Source of the DNA: Venturia oleaginea
Lineage: Eukaryota; Ascomycota; Dothideomycetes; Venturiales; Venturiaceae
Assembly: GCA_013176395.1 (NCBI GenBank)
Contig: JABMLP010000023.1
Span: 868,001-932,000, forward strand
DNA: 64,000 nucleotides
Direction of reading: 5' to 3'
Of this stretch, positions 44,251 through 54,363 are shown one piece after another (position 1 is the stretch's first letter; the number at the start of each line of letters is the position of its first letter). The position numbers were made by a program, and so were the translations under genes. The notes under the pieces were generated by a model that saw only the letters and a program-made list of their open reading frames with translations, was not told where the DNA came from and made no database searches.

Positions 44251-44694
44251 ATGGTACTTGAAGCTGGCTACCCGGGCACGACCGGGTTTCGCAAAGTGGT
44301 CAAGGTCACGGTCCTGGTGAAGAAAAAGGAAGGTCTCAGTGATGGCGACTTCATCGAACACTATAACAACAAGCACGCCCAGATGGCCGCTCCAGTTCTT
44401 CTGAAGCACAAGATCCTCAACTATAGTTTGTCCTACCAACTCACTCGAGACCGTACGATAGTACAAGACATCATGAAAGGTGGCGCCCAACTGCTAGAAT
44501 ACGACGCTATATGCACCTTTTACTTCCCAGATTACATGTCATTCGCCAAGTTTCTCTACGATCCTGAATCGAAAGCGCTTACTGGCGACCATGACAACTT
44601 CATGGTAGAGAGTGAGATGAAGATGATGGTTGGGTTAGTCAAATGCCTCCTCACTCGCCATTTTTCGAGACTAAAGCATGCACATCAGCGATGA
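44251..44694 (+). CDS. EthD-domain protein
   Basis: 147-aa single-exon frame starting MVLEAGYPGTTGF, the first ATG in the frame. It has the EthD/dimeric alpha-beta barrel layout: strand KVVKVTVLVKKKEGLSDGDF, then FIEHYNNKHAQMAAPVL, a central strand with the YDAICTFYFPD segment, and FAKFLYDPESKALTGDHDNF followed by the closing strand. The paired FxxHYxxxHxxM and D...F..Dxx motifs are typical. EthD relatives in fungi occur in polyketide tailoring and in small-molecule handling, but there is no biosynthetic cluster here, so the substrate is unknown. Divergent from TRA1 and upstream of the insulysin gene. Confidence 0.8.
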   Translation: MVLEAGYPGTTGFRKVVKVTVLVKKKEGLSDGDFIEHYNNKHAQMAAPVLLKHKILNYSLSYQLTRDRTIVQDIMKGGAQLLEYDAICTFYFPDYMSFAKFLYDPESKALTGDHDNFMVESEMKMMVGLVKCLLTRHFSRLKHAHQR

Positions 44695-45210
44695 ATATAT
44701 GGTGATAGAAAACGGAGAAAAGGTTGGATAGGCGGTGGTCGATCAAGGCCGTAATGTGCAGGAGACACGAGTTCATCTTTGAGGAGGTACTTGGTCTTCG
44801 TATGATTGGTTTGCGATTGGAGGCCGTTATTGGTGTCTGTTCCATCTTGTTTTAGCTAGGATTGGTACTATCCAATTGATGAATACGAAGCACCCGTCAG
44901 TGGCCAGCCAGCAACCTGGATGGTTAAGGCGAGCAAACACGTCGATGGTAGATATCATCCAATTATCCAAGTAGCAAGGACAAACTGAATGGAGCTGTTC
45001 GTTGTAAAAGGAACAATGATTGACGAATCGGTGTGGTGTCGTTGAAGCATGCATGAGATGAGATGATCTGCACAAGCGTGGAGCCTCAAACGCGAACCGC
45101 GAAGCTCCGCACTCGTACCTCTGCAATCTGCACGCAGTAGCACTCCTGATGGAACGCATAGCCTTAAATTCCCGTCATCCCACTGACACACGCCACCCGA
45201 CTCTGTGTGT
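44695..45210. other. Intergenic upstream of the insulysin gene
   Basis: 3' end of the EthD gene and promoter/5' UTR of the metalloprotease gene. No other gene is supported. Confidence 0.5.
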
Positions 45211-48200
45211 ATGTCACTGCATCCAAGTGGCGCCCATGGCCTAATCTTCCCATCGGTTATACGAGACCAAACTCGTGCACTTGCACGCATTGCCCGTACA
45301 TTGTCACCCGGACCTACTGTAAGACGACGTTTGCCTTTGCCACAAGGTCGCCTCCATCACGATTCGCCACGACTACTCTACACGGACACCACCCCGTCGC
45401 CTATAACTCTACAGCACACTCCTCACTTGCGCCGACTACTTTTCTCAACTCAGACCCGCCTCCCGACTCAAACAGGTACTCCGGCCTCCAACACGATGGT
45501 CGACCCACTGAACAGTCGGGCGGCTTCGCTGGAGCGTGTCGCGGATACTATGGAAAAGCCCGCCCTGGATAATCGGTCATACCGCGTTGTGAAGCTAGCC
45601 AACCAACTCGAAGCACTTCTGATTCACGATCCCGAGACAGACAAGGCTAGTGGTGCCTTGGATGTCAATGTCGGGTCGTTCAGCGACAAAGAGGATATGC
45701 CGGGTCTGGCGCATGCCGTCGAGCATATGCTCTTCATGGGCACAGAGAAAGTATGTATGACGGTTTTATCACAGCTGGTCCGGCGATTCTGTTGCCGGAC
45801 CAGTTGTACTATTCTATTGAGTAGTGAACATATATACTGACGAATGTGCCTCAGTACCCCAAAGAGAACGCTTACAACCAATACCTTTCCTCGAATTCTG
45901 GCTCCTCGAATGCATACACCGCTTCCACCAGCACGAATTACTACTTTGAAGTTGCCGCCTCATCTACCCCATCAAATACCAATGCATCTTCCGCAGCGAA
46001 TGCAACAGGACATCTCACACCCAAAACCACATCTCCGTTATATGGGGCTCTAGATCGCTTCGCGCAATTCTTCATTGCCCCCTTATTTTTGGAAGATACG
46101 CTCGACCGCGAGCTTAAGGCTGTGGATTCCGAGAACAAAAAGAACTTGCAGAGCGACACTTGGCGTCTGCATCAGTTGAGCAAATCTCTTGCGAATCCGG
46201 AACATCCATACTGCCACTTCTCAACCGGGAACTACAAAACATTGAAGGAAGACCCTGAGGCACGAGGTGTCCGAATTCGAGATGAATTCATTGGCTTCTA
46301 TCAAAAGCACTATTCTGCAAATCGCATGAAGCTTGTTGTTCTAGGCAGAGAAAGCTTGGATGAACTAGAAGGCTGGGTAGAAGAGCTGTTCTCTCCAGTC
46401 GTGAACAAGAATCTTGAACGAAAACGCTGGGATCATGTTTCCCCTTTCACCGAAAATGAGCTATTGATGCAGATCTTCGCAAAGCCTGTTGTGGATTCTC
46501 GCTCAATCGATTTTTACTTCCAGTATCCGGATGAAGAAGCCTTGTTTGAGGCTCAACCAAGCAGGTACCTTTCGCATCTAATTGGCCATGAAGGGCCTGG
46601 CAGCATTCTGGCCTACCTCAAAAACAAGGGCTGGGCAAGCTCGTTAGGGGCAGGAGGGTCGCCACTTTGCCCCGGATCTTCTTTCTTTAGCATTTCGGTA
46701 CGTCCCACCGAAGAGGGCCTCAAACATTACCAAGAAATCGTGGAAGTCGTTTTCCAATACATTGCAATGCTGAAGGAGATACCACCTCAACAATGGATTT
46801 TTGAGGAATTGAAACGAATGAGCGAGGTCGACTTCCGATTCAAACAGAAGAGCGGCGCGAGCAAGACTACGAGCGCGCTAAGCTCAGTGATGCAGAAGCC
46901 CTACCCAAGAGATTGCTTGCTCGGGCCGGGTTTGCTGAGAACCTTCGCACCGGACGCCATAAAAAATGGTCTGGCAGCGTTAAATTCTGAGAATTTCCGC
47001 CTCACAGTTGTCAGTCAAAATTTCCCAGGCGACTGGGATAAAACAGAGAAATGGTATGGTACACAGTACAAGTACGAGAAGATCCCGCATGACTTCATGC
47101 AGCGTATTCGCAGGTAGGTCTACCAGTTTTCTTCCCGAACATCCACTGCTCAACCTTGTTTCAACATTTCTGAACTTGAGGCAAATGTAAACCCACATTT
47201 GCCATAAATCGATCGATGTCGATATCATTTTGAGGTACTTTGAAACGAACGGGACATTACAAGACTAACCTGCCTCACAGCGCCAGCAAAGCCACATCAC
47301 AAGAACGCCCAAGCGAGCTTCATCTACCGCACAAGAACGAGTTTCTACCGGCGCGACTAGACGTGGAGCGTAAAGAAATCAGTGAGCCGCTGAAGTTTCC
47401 CAAATTAGTCCGTAATGATGACCAGGTTCGCACTTGGTACAAGAAGGATGACCGCTTCTGGGTTCCAAAGGCCAATCTACACGTCACCCTACGCTCTCCA
47501 CTGGCTGGCATGACGCCGCACACAGCCGCCATTTCCCAGATCTACACCGCACTTGTGCAAGATGCTCTCAACGAATACGCCTATGACGCAGAAATTTCTG
47601 GCCTCGATTACTCTGTCAGCACCCACTCGATTGGACTGGACCTCTCTCTGTCAGGCTACAATGACAAAATGGTTGTCCTTCTCGAAAAGGTTCTCAAGGG
47701 TATGAGGGATCTGGAAATCAAGTCGGATCGTTTCGCCATCATTAAAGAGCGTTTAATGCGTAATTACAAGTGAGTCACCAAGCGTCCGTACAGCTCTTCA
47801 TATCTAATGGCATGTCTCGCTATAGGAACTGGCACTTTCAACAACCTTATCAACAGGTCGGCACGTTCACAAGATGGCTTGCCAGTGACAAAGGCTGGTC
47901 ATATGAGCAGTACGAGGCGGAGTTGCCTCACATCACAGAAGGGGACGTTGGAATCTTCTACCCGCAGTTACTTCGCCAACTACATATTGAAGTCTTAGCA
48001 CACGGAAACCTTTACAGAGAGGATGCACTTCGATTCACTGACATGATTGACTTTAATCTTCGTCCGAGGAAACTTCCTCAGTCTCAATGGCCTATTCGAC
48101 GCTCACTCTTGTTTCCACCGGGATCGAATCACCTATACGAGCGAAAGCTGAAGGATCCAGCCAATATCAATCACTGTATTGAGTATCTGTTGCATGTTGG

Positions 48201-49164
48201 CAACAACCAAGACAGAGTGATTCGTGCCACAAACATGCTCTTTGCATCGATTGCGGATGAACCGTGTTTTGACCAGCTCAGGACCAAGGAGCAGCTCGGA
48301 TATGTCGTATTCAGCGGTGCCAGCATACACAACACGTCAATCGGCTACCGCATCCTCATTCAGAGTGAGAAGACCCCCAAATATCTTGAGTCCAGGATCG
48401 ACGCATTCTTGGAGAGCTTTAGGAGGCAATTGGAAGAGATGTCGGAGGAGCAGTTCACCAAACACAAGACCTCTCTCATCAATAAGCGATCAGAGAGGCT
48501 GAAGAATCTCACTTCGGAGACATCACGGTTTTGGAGTCATATCCTCGCCGAGTCTTACGATTTTGAGCAAGGTGGGAGATTCGTGCATGTATGGTGAATG
48601 TCTGCAAAGCTAACTCGCATCACTGCAGTGGAGCATGACGTACATCATATCGAGAAGCTGAATAAGGAAGACCTGATCAAGTTCTTCGATCACTACATCT
48701 CACCAGCCTCTAAATCTCGCGCCAAGCTTGCCATTCACCTCGTCGCTCAAGGTGCACCGTCAACAGTGATAGAATCTGCTCCAGCAAGCGCCAAAAACGA
48801 GTTGATGCTGGATGCATTGTCCAAACTGTTCAAAGCTCACAGCATCGATAACGACATGAAAAAGCTAGGTGGACAACTCGAACAACTGACGATTTCGGCG
48901 GACAACCCCGCAGCACTAGCCGATGCTGTGTTTTCTTTCCTGACCAAGGACGCCAAAGTGTCCGAGGCCACAGCAAAGACGGTGGTGCAAGGACTTACCG
49001 ATGCCGATAATGCTGAAGGAGCTCAAGTCGAAGCCAAGAATGCTTCCGATGAGCCTGCGATTATCGAAGATGTCCATGCATTTAAAGCTAGCCTCGATGT
49101 TAGCCGCGGGCCAAAACCGGTCAAGGATTTGAGCGAATTTGAGGATCTTGGGGCGAAGCTGTAA
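45211..49164 (+). CDS. STE23: Insulysin/STE23-type M16 metalloprotease
   Basis: Five exons: 45211-45750, 45855-47113, 47281-47769, 47826-48571 and 48629-49164. The introns are 104, 167, 56 and 57 nt, all GT-AG and in consistent phase. The product is 1189 aa. The inverted zinc motif HAVEH is at residues 168-172 (GLAHAVEHMLFMGTEKYPKE across intron 1), and the third ligand Glu lies in the region of LKAVDSENKKN. The C-terminal M16 domains include HLYERKLKDPANINHC and the RTKEQLGYVVFSG motif. The protease clears short peptides such as a-factor precursor (yeast Ste23) or insulin and amyloid peptides (animal IDE). The N-terminal 95 residues are Arg/Pro/Ser/Thr-rich and nearly free of acids, like a mitochondrial presequence. 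A second in-frame ATG at 45496 (MVDPLNSRAAS) would yield a cytosolic form. The C-terminus carries an extra Ala/Glu-rich extension of about 120 residues. Confidence 0.94.
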
Positions 49165-50890
49165 AGGACCAGATTGCTGTAGGAAGCGGCAAAGTCCAAT
49201 CTCCCCGGATTGGACACAGTTCGGCCAGTGTTTCAGAACACTATGATGCGATACAGTTTTAACCAGTCGCCAGAACATGCACCCCACTTGTTTTCCCTGT
49301 CCATCGGTAGGTGGCGCCTTAGATGGTCGAATATACGTTCCTTTGCGATAATTTCTCTTCTTCGGTTTTGTTGCTCGTGAACTCTGCGTGCCCGTGGAAT
49401 CCACATATTTCCATTCGCGATTTGCAGGCGTGTGTTAATGGCACTAGATTTAAGGAGAGAGCGACGCTGGATCAAGTGTGAGCTGACATGCATAGGATTT
49501 CTTTCATTTCGTGGAGTCTGCCAATCGACGATGTCCACCAGGCAGTGAATGAGTGCGACAGTAAACTGTCCCCTTTCCATTCGAGACCATCATCGGTGAG
49601 TTTAATGGCATTTTTCAACTTGATGTTTTTGGAAATGTAACAAACTCGACTTTGGGTTGGGATTGAAAACCGATTTTGAGTAGTGATTCGAAGAGATCTC
49701 ATCACCCTTTTCGCCCAGTCGTCGAGCTTTTTTCGGATTTAGCTTCAACTCCCATCGCGGGCTCGGTGCTTTATCACAGTCACGTCGCGACTGGATTACA
49801 ACCCAGGAGTATGTGGGGCCCAGATTTCCAAACAGAAACGGCAAGGAGGATCTTGCAGCATCGTAATCGCTGTGTTCAATCTCGAGTCCACAGCGGGTTC
49901 ATCGTCCTCACCAAATGGCACTCCGTCATCGCTATCCAAGCGCTTCCATGACCTGGGGTCGAGCTTGAAAAATAGAGGGTAGGTGCCTGTACCGCACTAT
50001 CCGTTCTAAATACAGCAATTGCGATACCGACAACCTTCGACGCAAGTCTACATGGTGGAGCTACTCGCATGAAATTGGGTAAGAGACAGATGATGATGCC
50101 GCCTCCACATGCATGATTTACACATCTCACACGCGGAAATGTCGGTGTCAGGCTCGGAAATATAGCATGCTGTAGTAGAGGTTAACGGATGGCGGACGTG
50201 GCATGGGCATAGCGGCTTCAACATTGGTTTGTGGATCCTTTGAGGTCGTTGGGCTGGTGGTCCTGTTTCGAGTAGACGTGACATGGGCATCCTAACCTTG
50301 TTTCGTTTCTTGCTCGACGCGCACATCCCTCGCGGTTCCCGAGCCTTATTGGCTCGAGAATATGTGCGCCAGTCAGCGCGGGTACCTGCCCAAAGTAAAC
50401 TTCATCTATTCCAAAACGTGTTTGACAGAATTACAGGCTGGGAGGTACCTCGCAAAATACAAAATCTCGATTCGATGCTAATGTGCAGCAGGGACTAAAT
50501 TACTACGATTCACTTGCAAGGAGTCCGACGCCAGAATCAATATCGACATTGTGACTATGTGCCTGGCTCTGAGTCTGCGCAGATCCCTCCAATTTCGCTG
50601 TGTATGCGCAGAGAACGAGGTTGCAAGGCAATTTTTCATCATTGCGCACTGGCTTCATATACATCACATTCCGTCACATTCTTGCCCTCTCTTCGTTTGT
50701 TCACCTGCCACGCCGGATTACGTGTAGTTTCAATTCTCTGCTGTCAAGTCTTGCAAAGTTTCATCGCCACGCTTTCACAGTCATTCCATTCATTCCTTCG
50801 AATCAGATTCGCAAAAGTCACTCCTTCAAATAGACTGGGTAAAGTGAAGCGACGCACACGCTTGCGCCTGTCTTTGAGTTAGTGGAGATC
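49165..50890. other. Long intergenic region
   Basis: 1.7 kb with several weak frames on both strands, including a minus-strand 115-codon frame 49580-49233 rich in Arg and Asn without a recognisable domain. The last 350 bp (50540-50890) are pyrimidine-rich and probably the 5' UTR and promoter of the GH114-like gene. Confidence 0.45.
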
Positions 50891-51409
50891 ATGGTCCGTT
50901 ACCTCTTTGTAGCAGGTTTCTACGTTGCGGCGGTGCTGGCTGCGCCAGCGCCAGGGCAAGGTGCTGTTGCTGCTCCAGCTGGCTGGCGTGATGACAGTCC
51001 TTCTGGCTCTCTGTTTGGCTGGGCTAGACCAAATCATAACAAGCCTGATTCCGCAGCAGATGATGTTCAGGCAGGTCCTCCTGCATCATTGTTCGCACCA
51101 CTAAGCACATGGGACTGGGGCAGTCTTTTCGGAGGAGGAAGTCGAGGGGATATCAGTGGAAAGGGAGCTGGGAGCCCACAAGCTGCAGCACCTGAAGTTG
51201 GTTTGCAGCCAGCATCGTCGAGGGGTTGGGGGAGTCTTTTTGGAGGAGGAAGTAGAGGCGAATCTGGAGGAGGTGGCCTTTTCAGTGGCTGGGGCAAACC
51301 AAAACCTGCGTCTTCTGGTTCGTCGTCGTTCGGAAGTGGATGGCTGAAACCACCGAGTTCGAAACCTCAGCCTCCTCAACCGCCTGTCGCCCCTCAGGAA
51401 GCATCGAAG

Positions 51410-51948
51410 CCTATCCCTGCTCAACCAGAAGTTGTTACCCCAGCTGTAGAGGCCCAACCTGTTCCAGCAGTCGCAGAGAAGCCGGAACCAAGACCTGCCC
51501 CCAAATCAGAATCCAAACCTGTCCCTGCTCAACCAGAAGCTGTTGCCCCAGCTGTAGAGGCCAACCTGTTCCAGCAGTCGCAGAGAAGCCGGAACCAAGA
51601 CCTGCCCCCAAATCAGAATCCAAACCTGTCCCTGCTCAACCAGAAGCTGCTGCCCCAGCTGTAGAGGCCCAACCTGTTCCAGCAGTCGCAGAGAAGCCGG
51701 AACCAAGACCTGCCCCCAAATCAGAATCCAAACCTGTCCCTGCTCAACCAGAAGCTGTTGCCCCAGCTGTAGAGGCCCAACCTGTTCCAGCAGTCGCAGA
51801 GAAGCCGGAACCAAGACCTGCCCCCAAACCAGAATCCAAACCTATCCCTGCTCAACCAGAAGCTGTTGCCCCAGCTGTAGAGGCCCAACCTGTTCCAGCA
51901 GTCGCAGAGAAGCCGGAACCAAGACCTGCCCCCAAACCAGAATCCAAA
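51410..51948 (+). repeat. 108-bp coding minisatellite (36-aa Pro/Ala linker)
   Basis: Five units start at 51410, 51518, 51625, 51733 and 51841. All are 108 bp except the second (107 bp, one C lost). The unit encodes PVPAQPEAVAPAVEAQPVPA and VAEKPEPRPAPKSESK. The units are nearly identical, so length and frame are prone to change by slippage. Confidence 0.95.
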
Positions 51949-52462
51949 CCTATCCCTGAAGTCGCAGCAGTCGAATCCCAAGTGAACGGCGACCAAAAAC
52001 AAGTTTGTGGACCCAGGACATACCGCAAGACCTCGAACATCGAAAATGTCCGCCAAAAACTCTGGCACCCAGCCGTCGGTTCCAAATGGCAAATCATCCT
52101 GGACGGCGTTCCAGATACCAAAGGCCCAATGGAACCTCGTGACGCCACAATCTGGGACATTGACGCTTGGGACGCCAAAGCCTCCGACATCTGCGAGGCC
52201 AAGAAGAAGGGTAAAAAGGTCATCTGTTACTTCTCTGCTGGAACAAGCGAGACTTGGCGTGATGACAATCATTTGATTGCGCCGTACAACATTGGGAAAA
52301 TCTGTGCTGATACGGAGGTGAAGCCTGGTACAACGTGCAAGAACTTTTGGAAGGGGGAGATGTGGATTGATATTCGGAATCCTGTTGCGTGGGATGTCAT
52401 GAAGGGGAGGATTAAGATGGCGGCGGATAAGGGGTGTGATGCAATTGATCCCGACAACATGG

Positions 52463-52536
52463 GTATGTTTTTGTGTTTCCCTTTAGAACCCCTTCCTTTC
52501 CCCTTGCAATTTTCCAACGCTAATTTCTGCGTGTAG
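52463..52536 (+). other. Intron of the GH114-like gene
   Basis: GTATGT...GTGTAG, 74 nt, phase 1, splits the conserved DPDNM-DIYDNE motif. A branch-like GCTAATT lies near 52520. Confidence 0.85.
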
Positions 52537-53231
52537 ATATCTACGACAACGAAGTCCTAAGCACGAACGCCACCTACGGACCCCTAGGCAAAAATGTCAA
52601 ATTCTCCGAGAACGACAGCGTCAAATACCTTAAATTCATGGCCGACGAAGCAGCAAAATATGGCATGTCCATTGGACTCAAAAACTCTCTTTCAATCATC
52701 CCCAAGGTCAAATCGTTCGTCCAATTCGCCGTCAATGAGGAATGCGCCAAGATCAAAGAATGCACTGAGTACAAGGATCTCTTGGCGGTGAAGAAACCGA
52801 TTTTCCACATCGAGTACACGGGGACACAGGGAGGCAGCAACCAGGCGACAACAAAGACAACATACAAGGATCCAGCGTCAGCGACGAAGAGATACTGTAA
52901 TCCGCTCCGTGAAGCTGTTTCGCGCTTCTCAACCATCATCAAGGCTGGAGAAACACTCGGAAACCAATATCTGTACTGCGATGGTAAACCGGCTGGATTC
53001 ACAAAGATGGCTTTCTACGTTAACAAAGATAAGAAAGGGAAGGGCAAGGCGAATTTTGTTGAGGCGCAGGATGGGAGGAAGGAGGATGGTGAGGCGATGG
53101 AGTCTGCGAATGAAAGGGTTGTGAATTCGACCTCGACGACGCCGACGTCAATTGAGAAGAGGAGGGCGCCGATTAAGAGGAGGCATCATCGGTGGGCTGA
53201 GTTGGAGAGGAACCCTGATTGGGTGGAGTAG

Positions 53232-53647
53232 GAGATGGATTGGTGGTTATGTCATGACCTTTTTCGATTCTTATATATAGCTTTTTGGGAACGAGGGTTT
53301 GATGCTGTTACGATTCTTGCGTTGGACTAGCGCCCAATTCTTCTCTTCTTCGTTAAGGAGATATGTTTGAATGAAAGTTTTGCTACAGTGGCGTCTTAGT
53401 CTAGAGTTAAAATTGAAGACTATGGTGGCTCTAAGTAGATCGATCACGTGTAGCGCGAAGAACAAGTCCCTCATTGCACCAATTTCTCAACACAGATTAG
53501 CAAGGCCCTAACTGAATCGCTCCAAGGTTATCCCCGAGATGGCGTAATGAAGCCTGTGATCTTGGTGATAGCCATACTTTCCCGTATATTGCCAGGCGTA
53601 GATCTAACAATTGCTACTAATGGCGCGATTTAGTTATATTCCTACTA
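53232..53647. other. Intergenic
   Basis: 3' region of the GH114-like gene running into repeat DNA. No gene seen. Confidence 0.5.
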
Positions 53648-53916
53648 ACGTATTCGATTCCCCAACCCGTCAGATCACCCAACCGGTCAAAATTTCTTGG
53701 CACGACCATCTTATGTTACGACTCTTCAATTTCATCTCTATTAACAATAGATTCTAAGTCCGTCGTGCTGCTATCTGATTCAGATGATATCTCGATATCT
53801 TTTTTACAAGTTCGCGCATTATGCCCAGTTGCGCCGCAGTTCCCACAGCGCCGTTGAGTTGGTCGGGCTGTTTCTTGATCACCACTACCACGAGCCTTCT
53901 TTGATCCCTGAGGCGC
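53648..53916 (-). mobile_element. Truncated Fot1/pogo-like fragment
   Basis: Similar to the left end of the intact element at 61915: the decayed terminal repeat (ACGTATTCGATTCCCC), the TTGGCACGACC stretch, and the coding end including the CCHC knuckle region. Similarity stops abruptly at GAGGCGC (about 53916), where unrelated A+T-rich DNA begins. Only the 3' end of the transposase gene remains. Confidence 0.75.
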
Positions 53917-54363
53917 CGTAATATTAAGTTTGGTACCTTTATTATCTAGACCCTCTTCTATATGGGATCAACCACTTTTAGAGGGAGGGTAATAAAGTAC
54001 CCAAAGAAGTATAAGAGTAGAATTGTTGTTAAAGATAATCTCTAGCGTTCCAAGCCTACTCGGTGTTACGGGGAACTCGTTTCTCAACACAGTTGATTAT
54101 GTCAAGACCTTTGGCAATATCAGTCTGAAAGTACTTACCTTAGATACCTTCCCTTGCTCAGGTTCTTTGGAGGCTCACTAGATCCTAGCCGTTCGATGTA
54201 TCTCCCAATTCAATTGTCGTCTGACCGATTTGATCCTCGGATCAATCCTGAACGCTTGTCGGTTAGTATGGAGGTTGAGTGTGAGCTTGCTTCGTATGCA
54301 TATGACTTGTGCTTGATTGTATCTAAGTAAAAGGTCGTTACTGTAGTAGGTTGAAGAAGCTCC
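53917..54363. other. A+T-rich repeat-derived DNA
   Basis: No coding potential is seen. It borders the Ty3-C target duplication GCTCC (54359-54363). Confidence 0.5.

Larger units (their letters stand above)
50891..53231 (+). pseudogene. Secreted GH114-like hydrolase with repeat linker, 1-nt frameshift
   Basis: The frame from ATG 50891 encodes a signal peptide (MVRYLFVAGFYVAAVLA) and a Gly/Ser/Trp-rich segment with repeated WGSLFGGGSRG. It then enters a 36-residue Pro/Ala/Glu/Lys repeat (five units, 51410-51948). In the second unit one C is missing (GAGGCCAACC against GAGGCCCAACC at about 51561), so the frame stops at about 51664. Beyond it the original frame is open through the remaining repeats and a GH114-type TIM-barrel domain: WQIILDGVP, WDIDAWDAKASDI, KVICYFSAGTSETWR, and DPDNM|DIYDNE across a 74-nt intron (52463-52536). 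It ends at 53231 with basic RRHHRW. GH114 includes endo-alpha-1,4-polygalactosaminidase. It may be a true lesion, a programmed or polymorphic site, or a sequence error in the repeat. Confidence 0.78.

Noticed and set aside
45205..45210. GTG start two codons upstream of the STE23 ATG
   Set aside because: Nuclear genes of this kind start at ATG. 45211 is the first one.
48916..49404. 162-codon minus-strand frame
   Set aside because: Mostly antisense to the last STE23 exon, with no recognisable domain.
49233..49580. 115-codon minus-strand frame downstream of STE23
   Set aside because: No motif, no splice or start evidence, Arg/Asn-biased.
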